From Durusdinium trenchii (Eukaryota; Sar; Dinophyceae; Suessiales; Symbiodiniaceae), in assembly GCA_963970005.1 (NCBI GenBank), contig CAXAMN010000026.1, positions 239,371 through 303,370 on the forward strand: a DNA stretch of 64,000 nucleotides, given 5' to 3'. The first letter of the stretch is position 1, and every line of letters begins with the position of its first letter. The position numbers and the translations under genes are program-made. This document shows positions 1-11,009 of the stretch, piece after piece. A model generated the notes under the pieces. That model was not told the origin of the DNA. It saw only the letters and a program-made list of their open reading frames with translations, and searched no databases.

Positions 1-2
1 AG

Positions 3-920
3 GAGGAAGTTCCTATCATTTTGAAGGAACGACCGGACGAAGCTGAAGGCGAACCCGAGTATCGGGAGGTCCCTCAAGATGGATACGGGAATGAACTTCC
101 GAAGCCTTTCCCCTTCGCAATTGACGAATTGCCGCAAGAAGCTGCGATCCCCATCGACCACAACTTTGCCGTCACACAGCAATTTGATCTGAGGTTGATG
201 AAGTTGATCAAGGGCTTGGCCAACGCAACGTTCGACATCAACTGCTTTGAGAGTCGTGAAGATGTACTGCGAATGTTCGACGATGGACAGCGGCATGACA
301 CTCCGCACAATAGATGGCCAATAGTACCGAAAGATCCGGATACTGGGTTTCCAAGACGTCTCAAGAGAGACGAGGTCGTAGGCATGAGCAGATGGACCGA
401 CGACGTGTTTGCAGCAGAAGCGTGGCAGATCTATGAATTCCACGCCAACGTTGTTCATCCGATGATGATCACTGCAATCCGCTGCGGGCTTAGCCACAAG
501 TACCTCAAAGAGGTCGGCAACACTCAGCGTAGCATGAGTGATCCAAAGGCTCGAAAGTCTGAGACCCAGGATGAGATCATCGAGAAATTGGCATTCATCT
601 CAAATTTCATCAGACGCATGATCAAGAAGACCTTCGGAGCGAGCCGATATAGTTACTACCAGAAACCAGATGACGAAAGTGCCGCTCCATACAAGTTCAT
701 CGACATTAGTCCTGCCATCAAATCGGAGAGGAAGAATGTCACGAAGGAGATCCTCGTTGCATGCCGCTACTATGGCATAGAGGTATCCGATATCCAAGCA
801 AGGAAATTGAAGTCCTTCGAGGAGCAGATCCGAGCGGGAAATCCAAGGAACGTTGAGCTCATCAAGGACTACATTGGCTTTGTCGGCGCTGACTACATGC
901 GACAACTCACGAATGGTTGA
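3..920 (+). CDS. 3' part of an unrecognised protein gene (5' end outside window)
   Basis: A reading frame is open from the left edge to a TGA at 918-920, giving at least 305 residues. The TTG at 21-23 follows an AGGAGG at 1-6, but the frame continues upstream of it and the setting is eukaryotic, so this is better read as an internal position of a longer exon than as a bacterial start. The protein is hydrophilic, rich in Asp, Glu, Arg and Lys, with no signal peptide, membrane segment or repeat. Codon usage and amino-acid composition look like real coding sequence, and no competing frame matches it. I recognise no family; a stretch with several Trp and His residues (about residues 95-160) and a basic helix-like part around residue 200 are the only visible marks. 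No intron signal is needed inside it. Confidence 0.7.
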   Translation, partial: EEVPIILKERPDEAEGEPEYREVPQDGYGNELPKPFPFAIDELPQEAAIPIDHNFAVTQQFDLRLMKLIKGLANATFDINCFESREDVLRMFDDGQRHDTPHNRWPIVPKDPDTGFPRRLKRDEVVGMSRWTDDVFAAEAWQIYEFHANVVHPMMITAIRCGLSHKYLKEVGNTQRSMSDPKARKSETQDEIIEKLAFISNFIRRMIKKTFGASRYSYYQKPDDESAAPYKFIDISPAIKSERKNVTKEILVACRYYGIEVSDIQARKLKSFEEQIRAGNPRNVELIKDYIGFVGADYMRQLTNG

Positions 921-3900
921 GCATTGGGGTCATACCGACATGCCACTTCCGGTACTTCAAGTACTGAGGGATCTCGGGTAATTCATGATGACCGTTTTGG
1001 CATCATGGGAGTGAGATAGGATTGTGTCTCACACCGTTGGTAATCGCATGATACCATAGGTAGGTGCACGTTTTCCGCTTGTAGCTCCATTGCCTGTTTG
1101 ATCCAACTTTCAAGCGAATGCAAGATCTTTTGCTAATTCAATTCAATAGGACATACTGGTTGACCTCCAATACACTTTTGAGAACGTGATTCGTTCTCCG
1201 GTTTTTACATCCACTCATCTCCCTTCCCCGTCGAAGTACGGATGTGGGGGGTGTCAATAGGGATGGGGTCCCAGTATAGTCGCTATACAGGTACACGCCA
1301 TATACATTTTGGCTCAAGTGCCCAACCAGGTAAAAAGGAGCTTTAGCGCGCGAGCTTCATGTTGACCTAAGAGCTAGAACGGGGCCAGGGCACACCTTTC
1401 CATCCGTTCACAGTTTCAATACTTGCACATAATTATATTATACACTGTCTCTGTCTCAGGATGGATTTGCGCTTGCCTTCCATAGTTGTCTATTTCCTAG
1501 CCCGCCTTCCTTCATGTTTGCAAACATGGTGTTGCGGTGTTAGCAGTGAGATAGTTTTGCTTTTGTCTCCGTTTGCCTTCTCTTGGTTTATGTTGTGTTT
1601 ATGAGTGATGTGTCCCCTTCATTGAGTCCCCAAACAGCCAGCTTACACTTGCCCCATGGAAGTGGGTCTTGTCATGTCCTACGATGGATTTGTTACTTCC
1701 CAATTCCAGTGCATTGTCGCCCTTTTGTGTCTGCTGCATGCTTGTCAGGAGCAGGAGATGACTTGGTTCTTCTCTCCATTTTCCCTGCGTCACCCCCCCA
1801 AAAAAGAAGCCTGGCAAGAAAAGGCCTGAAGAAGACACTAGAACCGGCTATTTGTAGAAAACTATCGCAGAGTCCTAGAGTGATTTGCCCTGCTGATCCC
1901 TGATCTATACCGCAATGTTCCTCGCAGGGTCTAGACAAATGAATAATGAACCTTGAACATCAGATCGCAACAGAGACACTTGGTGTGACTAGTGACTAGT
2001 GGAATAGTAGCAGTAAGTCAGTCTTCCGAGTTGCATCGAAATTGGTTGAGGTGGGATGGGTGGGATGTGCAGCAGATCGTGATAGATCGTGAAGGTTTTG
2101 ATCAGATAGTTGCATCATAATAATATATATATATATGTTGATTTTGCATTCACAAGTCACAAGTATCATGGTATCATCGTGCAATGCCTTTTGGCGAGTC
2201 TGGTATAGTCTGGTCATGTTTGAAGAGGGTGCTTTTCAACTTTTTTTTCAAGGCCATGTATTTGCACTGTGATATCATTCAAGTCGGCAAGACCTGGCAG
2301 GGAGAAGGTAGGTCTTACAGCACTGGCATCACTGAGCACTGAATTCTGAACTCTACCCGGACTCTACCCGGACTGAAAGCATCTGGCCAGATGTGTAGCT
2401 TTCTGTTTACTTTGCTGGATCTTACAAGCATCATCGACATCTAATATACTTCCTGAACCTGTTGGAGCGTTCAGGAGTGTATGAAACAGATGACGCTTAT
2501 TGGCTCAGCTTCATGCAACAGCAGCACATTTTAAGAGTAATCAGTAATCATGTCGACTGAAGTGCAACCTTGCTGACGAATTTCAACTTGCAACATTTGC
2601 AAGGAAAACCTTTGCGGAGAGCACAGATAAGAATCAGAAGGCTGGCAAGCTGGACCGGGACATGTTTGTTCAAAGTTCAAAGGTCAGCCTGGACCTTCCA
2701 TGTCTTCACAACAATAGACAATAGTGCTCACTTAGAAAGACTTTGAAGCAGGCTTCTGTTCCTATCAGCCTGTGCGTGCGTCGATCAGTCAGGCGCCAAG
2801 AATTGCCCCTCCAGATATGGGCCTTTGGCGCTTTTCGCAGGCGTTGATCGCAGTGATTGAGTGGCATTGATGGCTACAGCAGCTACAGTTGCGCAAACGA
2901 ATGAAAGGAGTTTCTAAGAATCCAGCAAGCGAACCAGGCTGAAACAAAGCTGGTAGCTGTCATCGGCGGAACCGTACAGGCTGTGACAGAGTAAACGGTA
3001 CTGCGTGCATTCAATCCATCAGGTCAAACCTGACAAAGTGAATCATCGTGATTGCTTTTTCAACTGGTGTCTTTTGCAGGTCGCACCTGCAGCTCCACAG
3101 CGTGATTGGTTGCTGGGATGGATTGAATCGACGGATATGATGATGTCATTGCTGTGTCGAATTACATTACTGCATCATTTCAGAGGAAGTTCAGTTGAGA
3201 GACATCAGAGTTATATATATATATTGGACATATATATATATATAGGTGTGCAGCGAAACGTTAAGATAATTAAATAAACACATATAATTACAATAACAAT
3301 TAATCACATATATATATATATAGTATTATATATATACTTTGGTTCCGCAGGGGTTGTGAGTGCTTGAAAGTGAGAGTGTGAGAAGCTCCGAATTTTGCAG
3401 GGTGGCCCTAAAATTCAGTGTGTGGGGCGGGGATGCTTGGGGCTGATTTTCGCCTTCCTTCTATCGCACTTATATACATTGGGGAGTGCAACCGATGGTT
3501 TGTTGACTTTGTCAAGTTGCGTAATTATGCGCAATTCAGGATTGAGTAGCGACAGGCTCCCTGAACATACTGTAGGGTCATGTCGTTTGCGGGTAGGAGT
3601 CACCTTAGCCGATCCGTCGTTTGAATTTGCAATGAACCGTTCACACTATCTGCAACTGTCAAAAGCTCACATGGCCCAGAAAACCTGCGATGGGGTTTGG
3701 TTGGACCTGATGGTCGTGGCATTAAGGCAAAGACCACGATTCGCTGACCCTCCCCAAACAAAAACCTGCAAGCACAGATCAAAGACGACGGCAGCTTCAT
3801 TCAAGCAGACAAATTGCACAAGCCGCAGCTTACAGCTGTGGTCGAGGCCGGGCTTGTTGTCGTGGCCAGGCCCAATTGGGGTGTGGCCCATAGCCATCTA

Positions 3901-5387
3901 GGACTCTAGAACATCTACCTCTGGCTGACAGCCAAGTGCACCCTGCAGTGTGCACCATCGCGCAACTTTTGCTGGCGATTGCAAAGAGGGGTGTAGGTTG
4001 CTGTGCACTGCATATAATATACGTTCAAGGCGGTCTAAAAACTTTGGTCTCCACCTCTTTGAGTTGACCTCCGATCGGAGATCTTTTGCGGTTTTGCATT
4101 CCTGTTTTGGGAGGTAACAAAGTGTGCCACAGTTGGTAGGGAATAATGGTATTTGAAGCGATTTGTAACATGTGAACTGATCGAGGATAAAACGCAATGT
4201 GGTGATGTGGTAAAGGGATTTGTGATGTGGATGTGCTGATGTGCCAACAGTATGTAACCCGTAGCTACACGCATGCTCACTATAGTTCCAAATGTCAATC
4301 AGCAGGGTTCACACTAGGTCCAATGTGGTGGATGGAGAATTTAGTACTCAAGGAGGTGTTTTCAAGCAGTCAATATGATTGCCATGTCAGCCGGTTTATA
4401 CCTGCAGTTAGCTGATGTTAGGTGTATATATATATATATATATTTGGGCTATAGGTATGGCAAGTGCTCTATTGTGCATACTGCAATATGTGGTACTGTT
4501 TCACTGCTGCGAAAACTGCGGTGCGGGGGTGCGCTTTTGCCACTGGTAGAGAACTGCCTTATGCTTTCACCAGTCCCACTGTACCAAAAGCACTTCTTAA
4601 GCAAATCTTATCTGTGGGTCTGGACACGCCTGCTACTATACGCTTCGATTCCCCTCAAGGTGGTCATTGAAAACATCAGTTATTCAATCCGTTGACCATA
4701 CATTGACCCATGGCTCCATCAGTGACAGGAAATGCTGAGACGCCCGAAAGAAGCATGTTTGCTTGAGAAAGGGTGCAGTTGCACTTATTTTGTCTAGAGT
4801 CTAGAGCCAACTTTTGCTGAGCACTTCCAAGGTTGAATTCTTTTTCATCCTCAAGCAGGGAGACTGCTCCACCCGTGCATCTCAATGAGCAAGCCGGCAT
4901 GGTTGCCCCAAAACCTGCTGAGGCACGCCGCTCCACCTGGCAATTAGTGTGAAGGGCTGACCGTGAGCAGCATTTCGTGCATTTCCTGGTTGGCCACTTT
5001 GTGGCCCTTTGGCTGCTGTTCCATGCTCTTGGTTAACTTGGTTGGTTTGATGCGATCGAGCAAGGTTTCTTGAGTCATGAAACTTTACCAAGCGCTTCAG
5101 CTTTGTTTGTGAAACTCACCAGGCTCGAGTGCGGTCATCATCCCCCCACACATTTCCCTTGCTTCGGCGGCCGGGGTCGCTGCTAGTGCAAGGTCGGGGA
5201 TTGTGTGCGTTCAATGTTTTAAAGATGCAGGTAATGCAAACATCACTTTTGAGTCACGTCAGGGTAAATGTCTGAGGATTCATGGGTTGAACTTGAATAT
5301 TCATTACATGCTTTAGTAGCATGGTTTCTGGACACAATTGAAAGGTATTCAAAGAAACCGCAGCATGTGGAATCGTTTGTTTTTCAG
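921..5387. other. Intergenic or intronic stretch with AT microsatellites
   Basis: No convincing gene is visible. Pure (TA)n tracts lie at 2121-2136, 3211-3244, 3307-3336 and 4424-4443. A spliced-leader-like 14-mer lies at 1305-1318. A 168-codon open frame at 3395-3901 has no recognisable composition or motif and is treated as chance. Confidence 0.5.
1305..1318 (+). other. Relict of dinoflagellate spliced leader (3' 14 nt)
   Basis: CATTTTGGCTCAAG is identical to the last 14 of the 22 bases of the conserved DinoSL. It is followed by TGCCC, not by a GT donor, so it is not an SL-RNA gene. Known dinoflagellate genomes contain such relicts where a trans-spliced mRNA was copied back into DNA. No clear coding frame follows, so the rest of the retrocopy would be decayed or non-coding. 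Confidence 0.55.
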
Positions 5388-5665
5388 GCACTTCACCACG
5401 GCCTTTGTCGCCCTCACCTTCACCTCGTCCAAGATCGCCCAGTCCAAATCTCCTTCCCACACCGCGGGTGCTTCAGAACTGTGTGAACGTGGCGAATGGT
5501 GTCAAACCGTCCCTTCGAACTGGCTCTCCTCACGTGTCGAGTCGAGCGGCTTCTCCTCCGGTGCCTTCTCAAGTGCCTTCTCCACGACCAATGGCTTCGA
5601 GGCCGCTGATGTGGCAGGCTCCACAGCCAGTTCCTGGCGGGGAAGCTTCTCTTGGAAGGATGCAG
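5388..5665 (+). CDS. Exon of a proline/serine-rich protein (candidate)
   Basis: After a pyrimidine-rich acceptor ending in TTTTTCAG at 5387, the frame reads TSPRPLSPSPSPRPRSPS and goes on for about 92 codons of Pro/Ser/Val/Gln-rich sequence with no stop. A GC-type donor (CAG|GCAGGA) after 5665 would close it in phase 0; GC donors are common in dinoflagellates. The composition is that of a disordered linker with many SP/RP pairs. It joins in phase with the next exon at 5811. The start codon and upstream exons were not found. A competing frame (5338-5694) is also open but Ser-rich without pattern. No function can be assigned. Confidence 0.5.
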
Positions 5666-5810
5666 GCAGGAAACATGAAGAAACATTCACATGATTTTGC
5701 AAAGTTCAATTACTTCAACTGGCAAATCATTTTTGTTTTTGGTTGGTCAATACTATCAGTTGCAAATATTTGCAAGATTAAGATTAGATGTTTTCCTTGC
5801 AGTTTCTCAG

Positions 5811-6180
5811 GCTCAGCCTTGGCACTCTTGGCAACCCCCCAGACAGCAATCGCCACCACGACCTAGGCCCGAAGCACCTCTCCAAATTCAGCGGCCTTTG
5901 CCCCAATTCCCTCAAAAGCCTCAGCTCCAGGCCACGGCCACAGCGGTGACTGCCAGTCCTTTTGTATCCCCTCACTGCCACGGCGGTCCCAGATTGATCG
6001 CGACACCGATGCGAAGGATGCCTCCAAGCTTGGCAACATCCCAGGATACTCCTCGTACACAACCAAGACAAACACCAAGGCCAATCCCAACACCTCAGCA
6101 GATACAGGCTGTCACACCGTTACTCGCACCTGTTACACCAGTGCAGACTCAGAGGGGCACGGTGCAGCCGCCCTTTCCGC
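5811..6180 (+). CDS. Second exon of the Pro/Gln-rich protein (candidate)
   Basis: The acceptor TTTCTCAG ends at 5810 and the following frame (AQPWHSWQPPRQQSPPRPRP) is phase 0, matching the donor phase at 5665. It encodes a Pro/Gln/Thr-rich chain with repeated PxP, PTPQ and QTP patterns to about residue 120. The 3' boundary is uncertain: the frame stays open to 6656, but Pro/Gln bias stops near 6190, and possible GC donors occur at about 6105 and 6170. Together with 5388-5665 and 7086-7200 this makes one low-complexity protein on the + strand. It has no catalytic motif. Confidence 0.5.
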
Positions 6181-6858
6181 CGTTTATCATTGCCCAACAC
6201 AACCTGAAGACCCAGATTCCGTGCATTTCTTTGTGCCTTGTCAACCAGTTATATAAACTACTGTATAACTTTATTGAATTTGTCGACGTGTTTGCATCGT
6301 GCATTCAGCAATCCTCCACGATACAATCTTCACCACGTGTATCGTCCTTGAGATGGACCAAAGATGCGACGCTTTCCTTTGATCACTGTGTGCTTGTACA
6401 ACATGATCCCGTTTCCAAGGCGAGCAGGTACTCCTACCTCAAGAGTTCCACTACATTCGCCACCAGTTTGCATGACAGTTTAGTTGATCACAATAGACAA
6501 CATTCCAATAACATTTCGTTATTTCCTCTCTTAGTTTATCGATTTCTTTCCCATGTGCGTCTCATGCCAACTGGACCACAGGCAAGTCGTTCGAGAACAG
6601 CCACCAAATGGACCAAGTGTCTTAGTGCTTCGGCTGCGGTTTGGAAATCCGCCTGACTTGTTGCACTCAGCATGCTGTATCACTACATTGCAGTATATTG
6701 CAGTTGCTGCTTACTTTCACAAGGGTGACCTCACCAAAGACGACAGGCTTCTTGGATTCATCAATCACTATCCAATGCACTTGTCAGTTTGTCAGTTGCA
6801 CTCGTACAATTTGTTTGGGTATTTGATGCTTTCCCAATAATCTCAAACAACACTTGAC

Positions 6859-6944
6859 AATTTCAGGCCCTCTCGTGAAGGTAGCTCTATGCCGGAGAAG
6901 CTTGGGGATGAGGAGTTCGCTGATTTTAGGGAATGATTGAAATG
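6859..6944 (+). CDS. Possible small exon of the same gene
   Basis: After an acceptor AATTTCAG the frame reads PSREGSSMPEKLGDEEFADF and ends shortly after at a TGA. It is charged and looks coding, but it is short and the phase with its neighbours is not established. It could be an alternative 3' exon. Confidence 0.25.
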
Positions 6945-7085
6945 GGTCATACAGATCATACAGCCTGTAGCCAATAAATCAACATTTTGAGATCGACCTA
7001 CAGGCTGAGACGACTTGAATTTGGCTTCTTCATTGATTCATGCTTCTTCTGTATTATCTGTATCTTCTGTATCCTATGTCGCCAG

Positions 7086-7200
7086 GACCGTGAGCTGGCC
7101 AGAGTACCTGCGCCGGCAACACCTCCAACACCGCTGGTCCCCTTCGCACCCTCCGTCCCAGCATGGGAAAAGATGACTCCAAGACGTGTGCAGATCCTGG
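7086..7200 (+). CDS. Third exon of the Pro-rich protein (candidate)
   Basis: After CGCCAG at 7080-7085, a phase-0 frame reads DRELARVPAPATPPTPLVPF and then a short charged stretch ending near GNAGSCKH. The Pro/Ala bias resembles the exons at 5388 and 5811, and the phase agrees with them. The 3' end is not certain. The downstream sequence becomes a minisatellite of the type that also fills an inferred intron at 32572-33108, so the donor probably lies near 7200-7230. Confidence 0.45.
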
Positions 7201-7249
7201 GCAATGCTGGCAGCTGCAAACATCTCATTTTGTTGCATTTTGTTCGTTC

Positions 7250-7320
7250 AGGTTGGAGTGGAGGCCATCGCTAGTAGGTCTGAGGCCATTGCTTCTAGGT
7301 TGGAGGCCATCTCATTTAGT
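7250..7320 (+). repeat. 21-bp minisatellite, short copy (TAGGTTGGAGGCCATCGCTA type)
   Basis: Three degenerate units of a motif close to GGTTGGAGGCCATCGCTAG. The same motif forms a long array at 32630-33068 and an inverted short array at 36607-36662. Confidence 0.75.
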
Positions 7321-7408
7321 TGCATTTTGTCAATTTAACGAATTCACAAGAGCGTTTTGGCAGAGCGCCCAGAATGGCCCAGCAGACTATGGTGATACAG
7401 CAAGGCAG

Positions 7409-7664
7409 CGCTAGATTGGCGCTAGGTTGGCGCTAGGTTTCTTCATAACAGGATAAGCAAGCAGGAAAAAGAAGAATCAAGCAAAGAGCAGGAAAAAGAA
7501 AAAGCAAGACAAGAAAAAGGAAAAGCAAACAAGAAGAAGAAGAAGAAGAAGAAGAATGCACAACAAGAAGCAGACAAGCAAGTAAAAATCTAACAGGATA
7601 AAGAAATCGACGGATATTTTTGCGCTAGGCTGGCGCTAGATCCGCGCTAGCACCGCGCTAGACG
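7409..7664 (+). repeat. GCGCTAG mini-arrays around a purine (GAA) tract
   Basis: Units close to GGCGCTAGGTT occur three times at 7409-7438 and again about four times at 7621-7664. Between them lies an A/G-rich tract, with (GAA)n near 7530-7555. No gene is seen in 7665-8025. Confidence 0.7.
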
Positions 7665-8179
7665 ACGGTCCATTTCTTGACCATCTGCCCGTCCAACACC
7701 CAAATCTTTTGAGTCAGCTTTTACGTCCTTTCTATGTCGTTCTGAAGGTTTCTGGGAACTAAAAATTGGAAGCAACTGCAGAAGTCTAGCAGCAGCAGTA
7801 GCAGCAACAACAGCAGCTCCAGCAGCTCAACAGGCCCGTGAAAAGGTCCACCTCTCACAGCTTTTGCAGTTGACACGCCTTCATGTTAACGTCCCTGTGC
7901 TTTGAGTGTGGTTGGAGCTTAATGAAGACTTAGAAGCGGGCCCCCATGGAATTGCGACGAGTGCACCATTTTGGCCATTTTGGGAAAAACATATTGGAAA
8001 CCAACCATATGCATATACATTTTTTGTCACGAAAGCTAGCCTTAGCTAGCTGGAGTTGCTCTTGCTTTAGCAAGTTAAGTGACGGGGTGGACGCGCCCCA
8101 GAAACCTCAAATAATTGATTAAATCAATCTTATGGACCCCCCCCCCCCGCGGTTCGACTCCCCCCTGCGCGCGGTGAGC

Positions 8180-8450
8180 GGGACCACCAAGCAGCTGCAG
8201 CACACCAAGCATCTGCAGTCTACCACCAAGCAGCTGCAGCAAACCACAAAGGAGCAGCAGACCACCCAGCGCCAGCAGCAGCAGACGACCCGGCGCTAGC
8301 AGAGCACCCAGCGCAGCAGCGCCCGGCGCAGCAGCGGCAGCAGCAGCAGCACCAGCAGCAGCAGCAGCAGCAGCAAACACAACAGCAGCAGCGGCCGCAG
8401 CAGCAGCAGGAGACGCAGCCAAGGCAGACCACCCAGCAGCAGCAGGAGCT
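8180..8450 (+). repeat. CAG-rich arm of an inverted repeat
   Basis: Interrupted (CAG)n with embedded AGCAGACCACCCAGCG at 8256-8271, whose reverse complement lies at 8793-8808 in the CTG arm. The shared interruptions show a true inverted duplication, not two independent microsatellites. Long Ala/Cys/Gln reading frames here are artefacts of the repeat. Confidence 0.8.
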
Positions 8451-8564
8451 ACATTGGACAGTAATACCTTTTTGGGTGCTATGTGCAGGCGGCATTTCTT
8501 GCATCATAGCCCTACCCCGCGTACGCGACTAGTTACGGCGTGGAGTCAGGCGGTGTCATTTGAG

Positions 8565-8826
8565 TCTTGTGCTGCTGCTGCTGGGGGGTCTGCTGCTGCT
8601 GCTGCTGCTGGGCAGTCTGCTGCTGCTGCTACTGGGAGGTCTGCTGGTGCTGCTGCTGCTGCGCTGGGTGGGCTGCCGCTGCTGGTGCTGGCGCTGGGTG
8701 ATCTGCTGCTGCTGCTGCTGCTGCTGGCGCTGGGTGCTCTGCTGCTGCTGCGGCGCTGGTTGGTACGCTGCTGCTGCTGCTGCTGCTGCTGCCGCTGGGT
8801 GGTCTGCTGCTGCTGCTGCTGCGGCA
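8565..8826 (+). repeat. CTG-rich arm of the inverted repeat
   Basis: Interrupted (CTG)n with several GCTGGGTGGTCTGCTG-like interruptions, complementary to the arm at 8180-8450. The spacer between the arms is about 115 bases. Confidence 0.8.
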
Positions 8827-9073
8827 CAGCAACCGCTGGAAAAGCCAAGCCAAAGAAGTGATGGAAAGGGGGCACCAAACAAAACCTGCTCCTGTCAGGT
8901 GGCAGTTGCTTACTGAATGAGACTCGACGCACCACAAAGCACATACTAACACTGCTTCTCTAGAGTTTCCCACGGGACTTGCAAGTGGACCGGCAGTTAC
9001 CCAATGAGAGTGACTGTGCAGCCCGCCCCCGACTTGTTTGGACGAGGAGGCCGGGCTAGCTTTCGTTCACCCC

Positions 9074-10793
9074 CTCTGGCCTCAAGTAAAAATATATACA
9101 ACTGACGAGGCGAATGTGACCCGTTGCCCAGAACTTGACGACTACCAAGGAGGCATGGGTGAAATTGAGCAGCAAGAGCTAACAAAGTCCATTTATGTCA
9201 GTGCTTTGTGGGCAAATTTATACAATTTCAAAAAAAGTAACTTAAAAAGAGTGAAGGCCCGAAAGTGGCAGGGGGTCCCAGGATCACAGGAGCCGAAAAA
9301 GAGGGAATAGCAGATACTCACCATGACGCATGGACCTTGCTATTTACATGCTCACACGACAGAACTATAGAAACTCCCAACATCGTACAGCCCATTGCAG
9401 TCTGGACAGAGAGATTCCAGTACCATCTAAATTTTGTCCGAGTGCTGTCAGCTCAACTTGGAAGAAACAAACACATGTTTTTAATAAACAACAATTTAAG
9501 ACATATATAAACGTTTTACAAAAATAATGCAAAATAAACGTTATTAAACCATAAATATTCCTTCAAAACTGAAAACTGAAAAAACGTTTCTCTCTTTCCT
9601 TGAAGAACCCAAGCGTAGAGAAGGACAACACATTTCTGATTGTATTTTAGAAAAAACTTATCAACTGAGATATTTTTACATTATTTCCTACTGACAATTA
9701 CGGTTAAGTTTGAACCATTTTAAACCTATATACATGAAAGAATCGGTTACTCCCAATACCTGGTTACCGAACTCTTACACTCTTACCTCCTCAAGGCTTA
9801 CCCCGTTGAGAAAGAAGACTTACGAAGTTTAGCAGTGTTTTGCCTCATGTCCCAAGGTGCCGCAAGTGCAAGTCTGAGAGCCTTTGATCCCTGGGAGCGC
9901 CAAAGTACGCGCTCTCAATAGTTAAGCGGCAGCGAAAAAAGCAATCTATCCCAGTGCCATTACAGGTTTTCAACAAAGCTGTCCAAAAGCCTTGCATTGA
10001 AACAAGACCATGATGAACACTGTCAAGAGTCAAAACCACATTGATTTTGCTCAGTTTTGTTGCCGCCTGCTTTCATTTGATTGCTGTAAATGTTGTCAAC
10101 GTAACAACTTTATCCCCGGCGCTGAAAGCGCGCTTCTCGACTGAACTCCCCACCATTCTGGAATTTTCTAAGTTCAGACACCGGCCCAGTGTAAGTAATG
10201 GACCTGTATAGTGAAATGACATGTGAACAGTATGCTTTATTTTTTGTTTTCTCTGGAGGGACACAGCTGCCAGATTGTTTGTTTCATTCTTTCAGTTCCG
10301 AAGAACCGCAGAATGTCAGCACGAAAAGACCGCACATGCCTTCCAGCTTGCCTTTGCCAAGCCCAACAACTTTTTGAGCTATGTTCTCATGTTTCCATAT
10401 TCTTGCGACTGTTCCAGGCATGCTTATAGACGGCCTCCCACTTGAAGTTGGTGAGTGGCTCAACTTTATCGCCTACTGAAGTATTGAAACCTGCTTACGA
10501 GAGTTCTTAAAACGTCAGACTCATTCAGGTCGCTGCAATGTTTCAGGATCAGAGGGGTTCCGAAGGCGTGCAAGTAAACGCTAAGAGCATGTGTTTGAAC
10601 ATTAAACTGGACATTGTTTCAAGATGTTTGGCTTTGGGGTGTCGCACTATTTGTTGTGTTGGGGACGTCCTCCAGACGCGGATCCAATTTTGGAATATGC
10701 CGCCCAGGTATAGCCATTCTTCCTCACACTGTAAATATCAGGGCACACACTCTATATCATCATTTATGAATGTTGCGGATTCCATGAATACAA
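9074..10793. other. No gene seen
   Basis: AT-rich to mixed sequence with short open frames only, and no motif or repeat of note. Confidence 0.4.
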
Positions 10794-11009
10794 GTCACGA
10801 AAGGTAGCTTGAGCTACCTGAGTTCTCCTTGCTTTAGCAAAAATGTATTACAATCAGGAGTTGGGATTGTGCATTGAGTTTGGTCCTGTAAGAGATGATT
10901 CTGTTCGTCGGGGGGGCCCCCCTGGATCAAATCCACCCTGCGCCGGTTCACGCCGTCATGGACTTCTACCAGGGTTACTTGTGATTGCTTGCTACCTTTC
11001 GTTCACCCC
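10794..11009. mobile_element. Structured repeat, copy 2 (compact, 216 bp)
   Basis: Left end GTCACGAAAGGTAGC (10794-10808), right end GCTACCTTTCGTTCACCCC (10991-11009). Relative to copy 1, one stem base is changed in the left end and the matching base is changed in the right end and in the first hairpin (AGGTAGC-TTGA-GCTACCT), so pairing is kept. The second hairpin is TTGC-TTTA-GCAA. A G7C6 run at 10910-10922 sits where copy 1 has its C run, followed by GGATCAAATCC and CCCTGCGCCGG. Confidence 0.6.

Larger units (their letters stand above)
8026..9073. mobile_element. Structured repeat, copy 1, with CAG/CTG foldback
   Basis: The left end GTCACGAAAGCTAGC (8026-8040) and right end GCTAGCTTTCGTTCACCCC (9055-9073) are inverted versions of each other over about 11 bases. 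Just inside the left end are two small hairpins: AGCTAGC-CTTA-GCTAGCT and CTTGC-TTTA-GCAAG. A run of 12 C follows at 8137-8148. The centre holds a CAG-rich arm and a CTG-rich arm that can fold back on each other. Copies with the same start lie at 10794 and 63895. No transposase is visible, so it would be non-autonomous; the family is unknown to me. Confidence 0.55.

Noticed and set aside
1-23. AGGAGG followed by TTG, like a bacterial ribosome binding site and start
   Set aside because: The frame is open upstream to the window edge and everything else in the window is eukaryotic in character.
3395-3901. 168-codon frame as a gene
   Set aside because: No motif, mixed composition, no splice or start support; length is possible by chance.
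7967-7987. CCATTTTGGC and GCCATTTTGG matches to the spliced leader (also one at about 41042)
   Set aside because: Ten-base matches to parts of the leader are expected about this often by chance in 64 kb.
8151-8161. GGTTCGACTCC, a perfect tRNA B-box-like match
   Set aside because: The T stem does not pair (C opposite C) and no acceptor, D or anticodon arm can be drawn around it. Kept only as part of the structured repeat.
8075-8973. Several Ala-, Cys-, Gln- or Leu-rich frames
   Set aside because: Products of the CAG/CTG repeats in all six frames.
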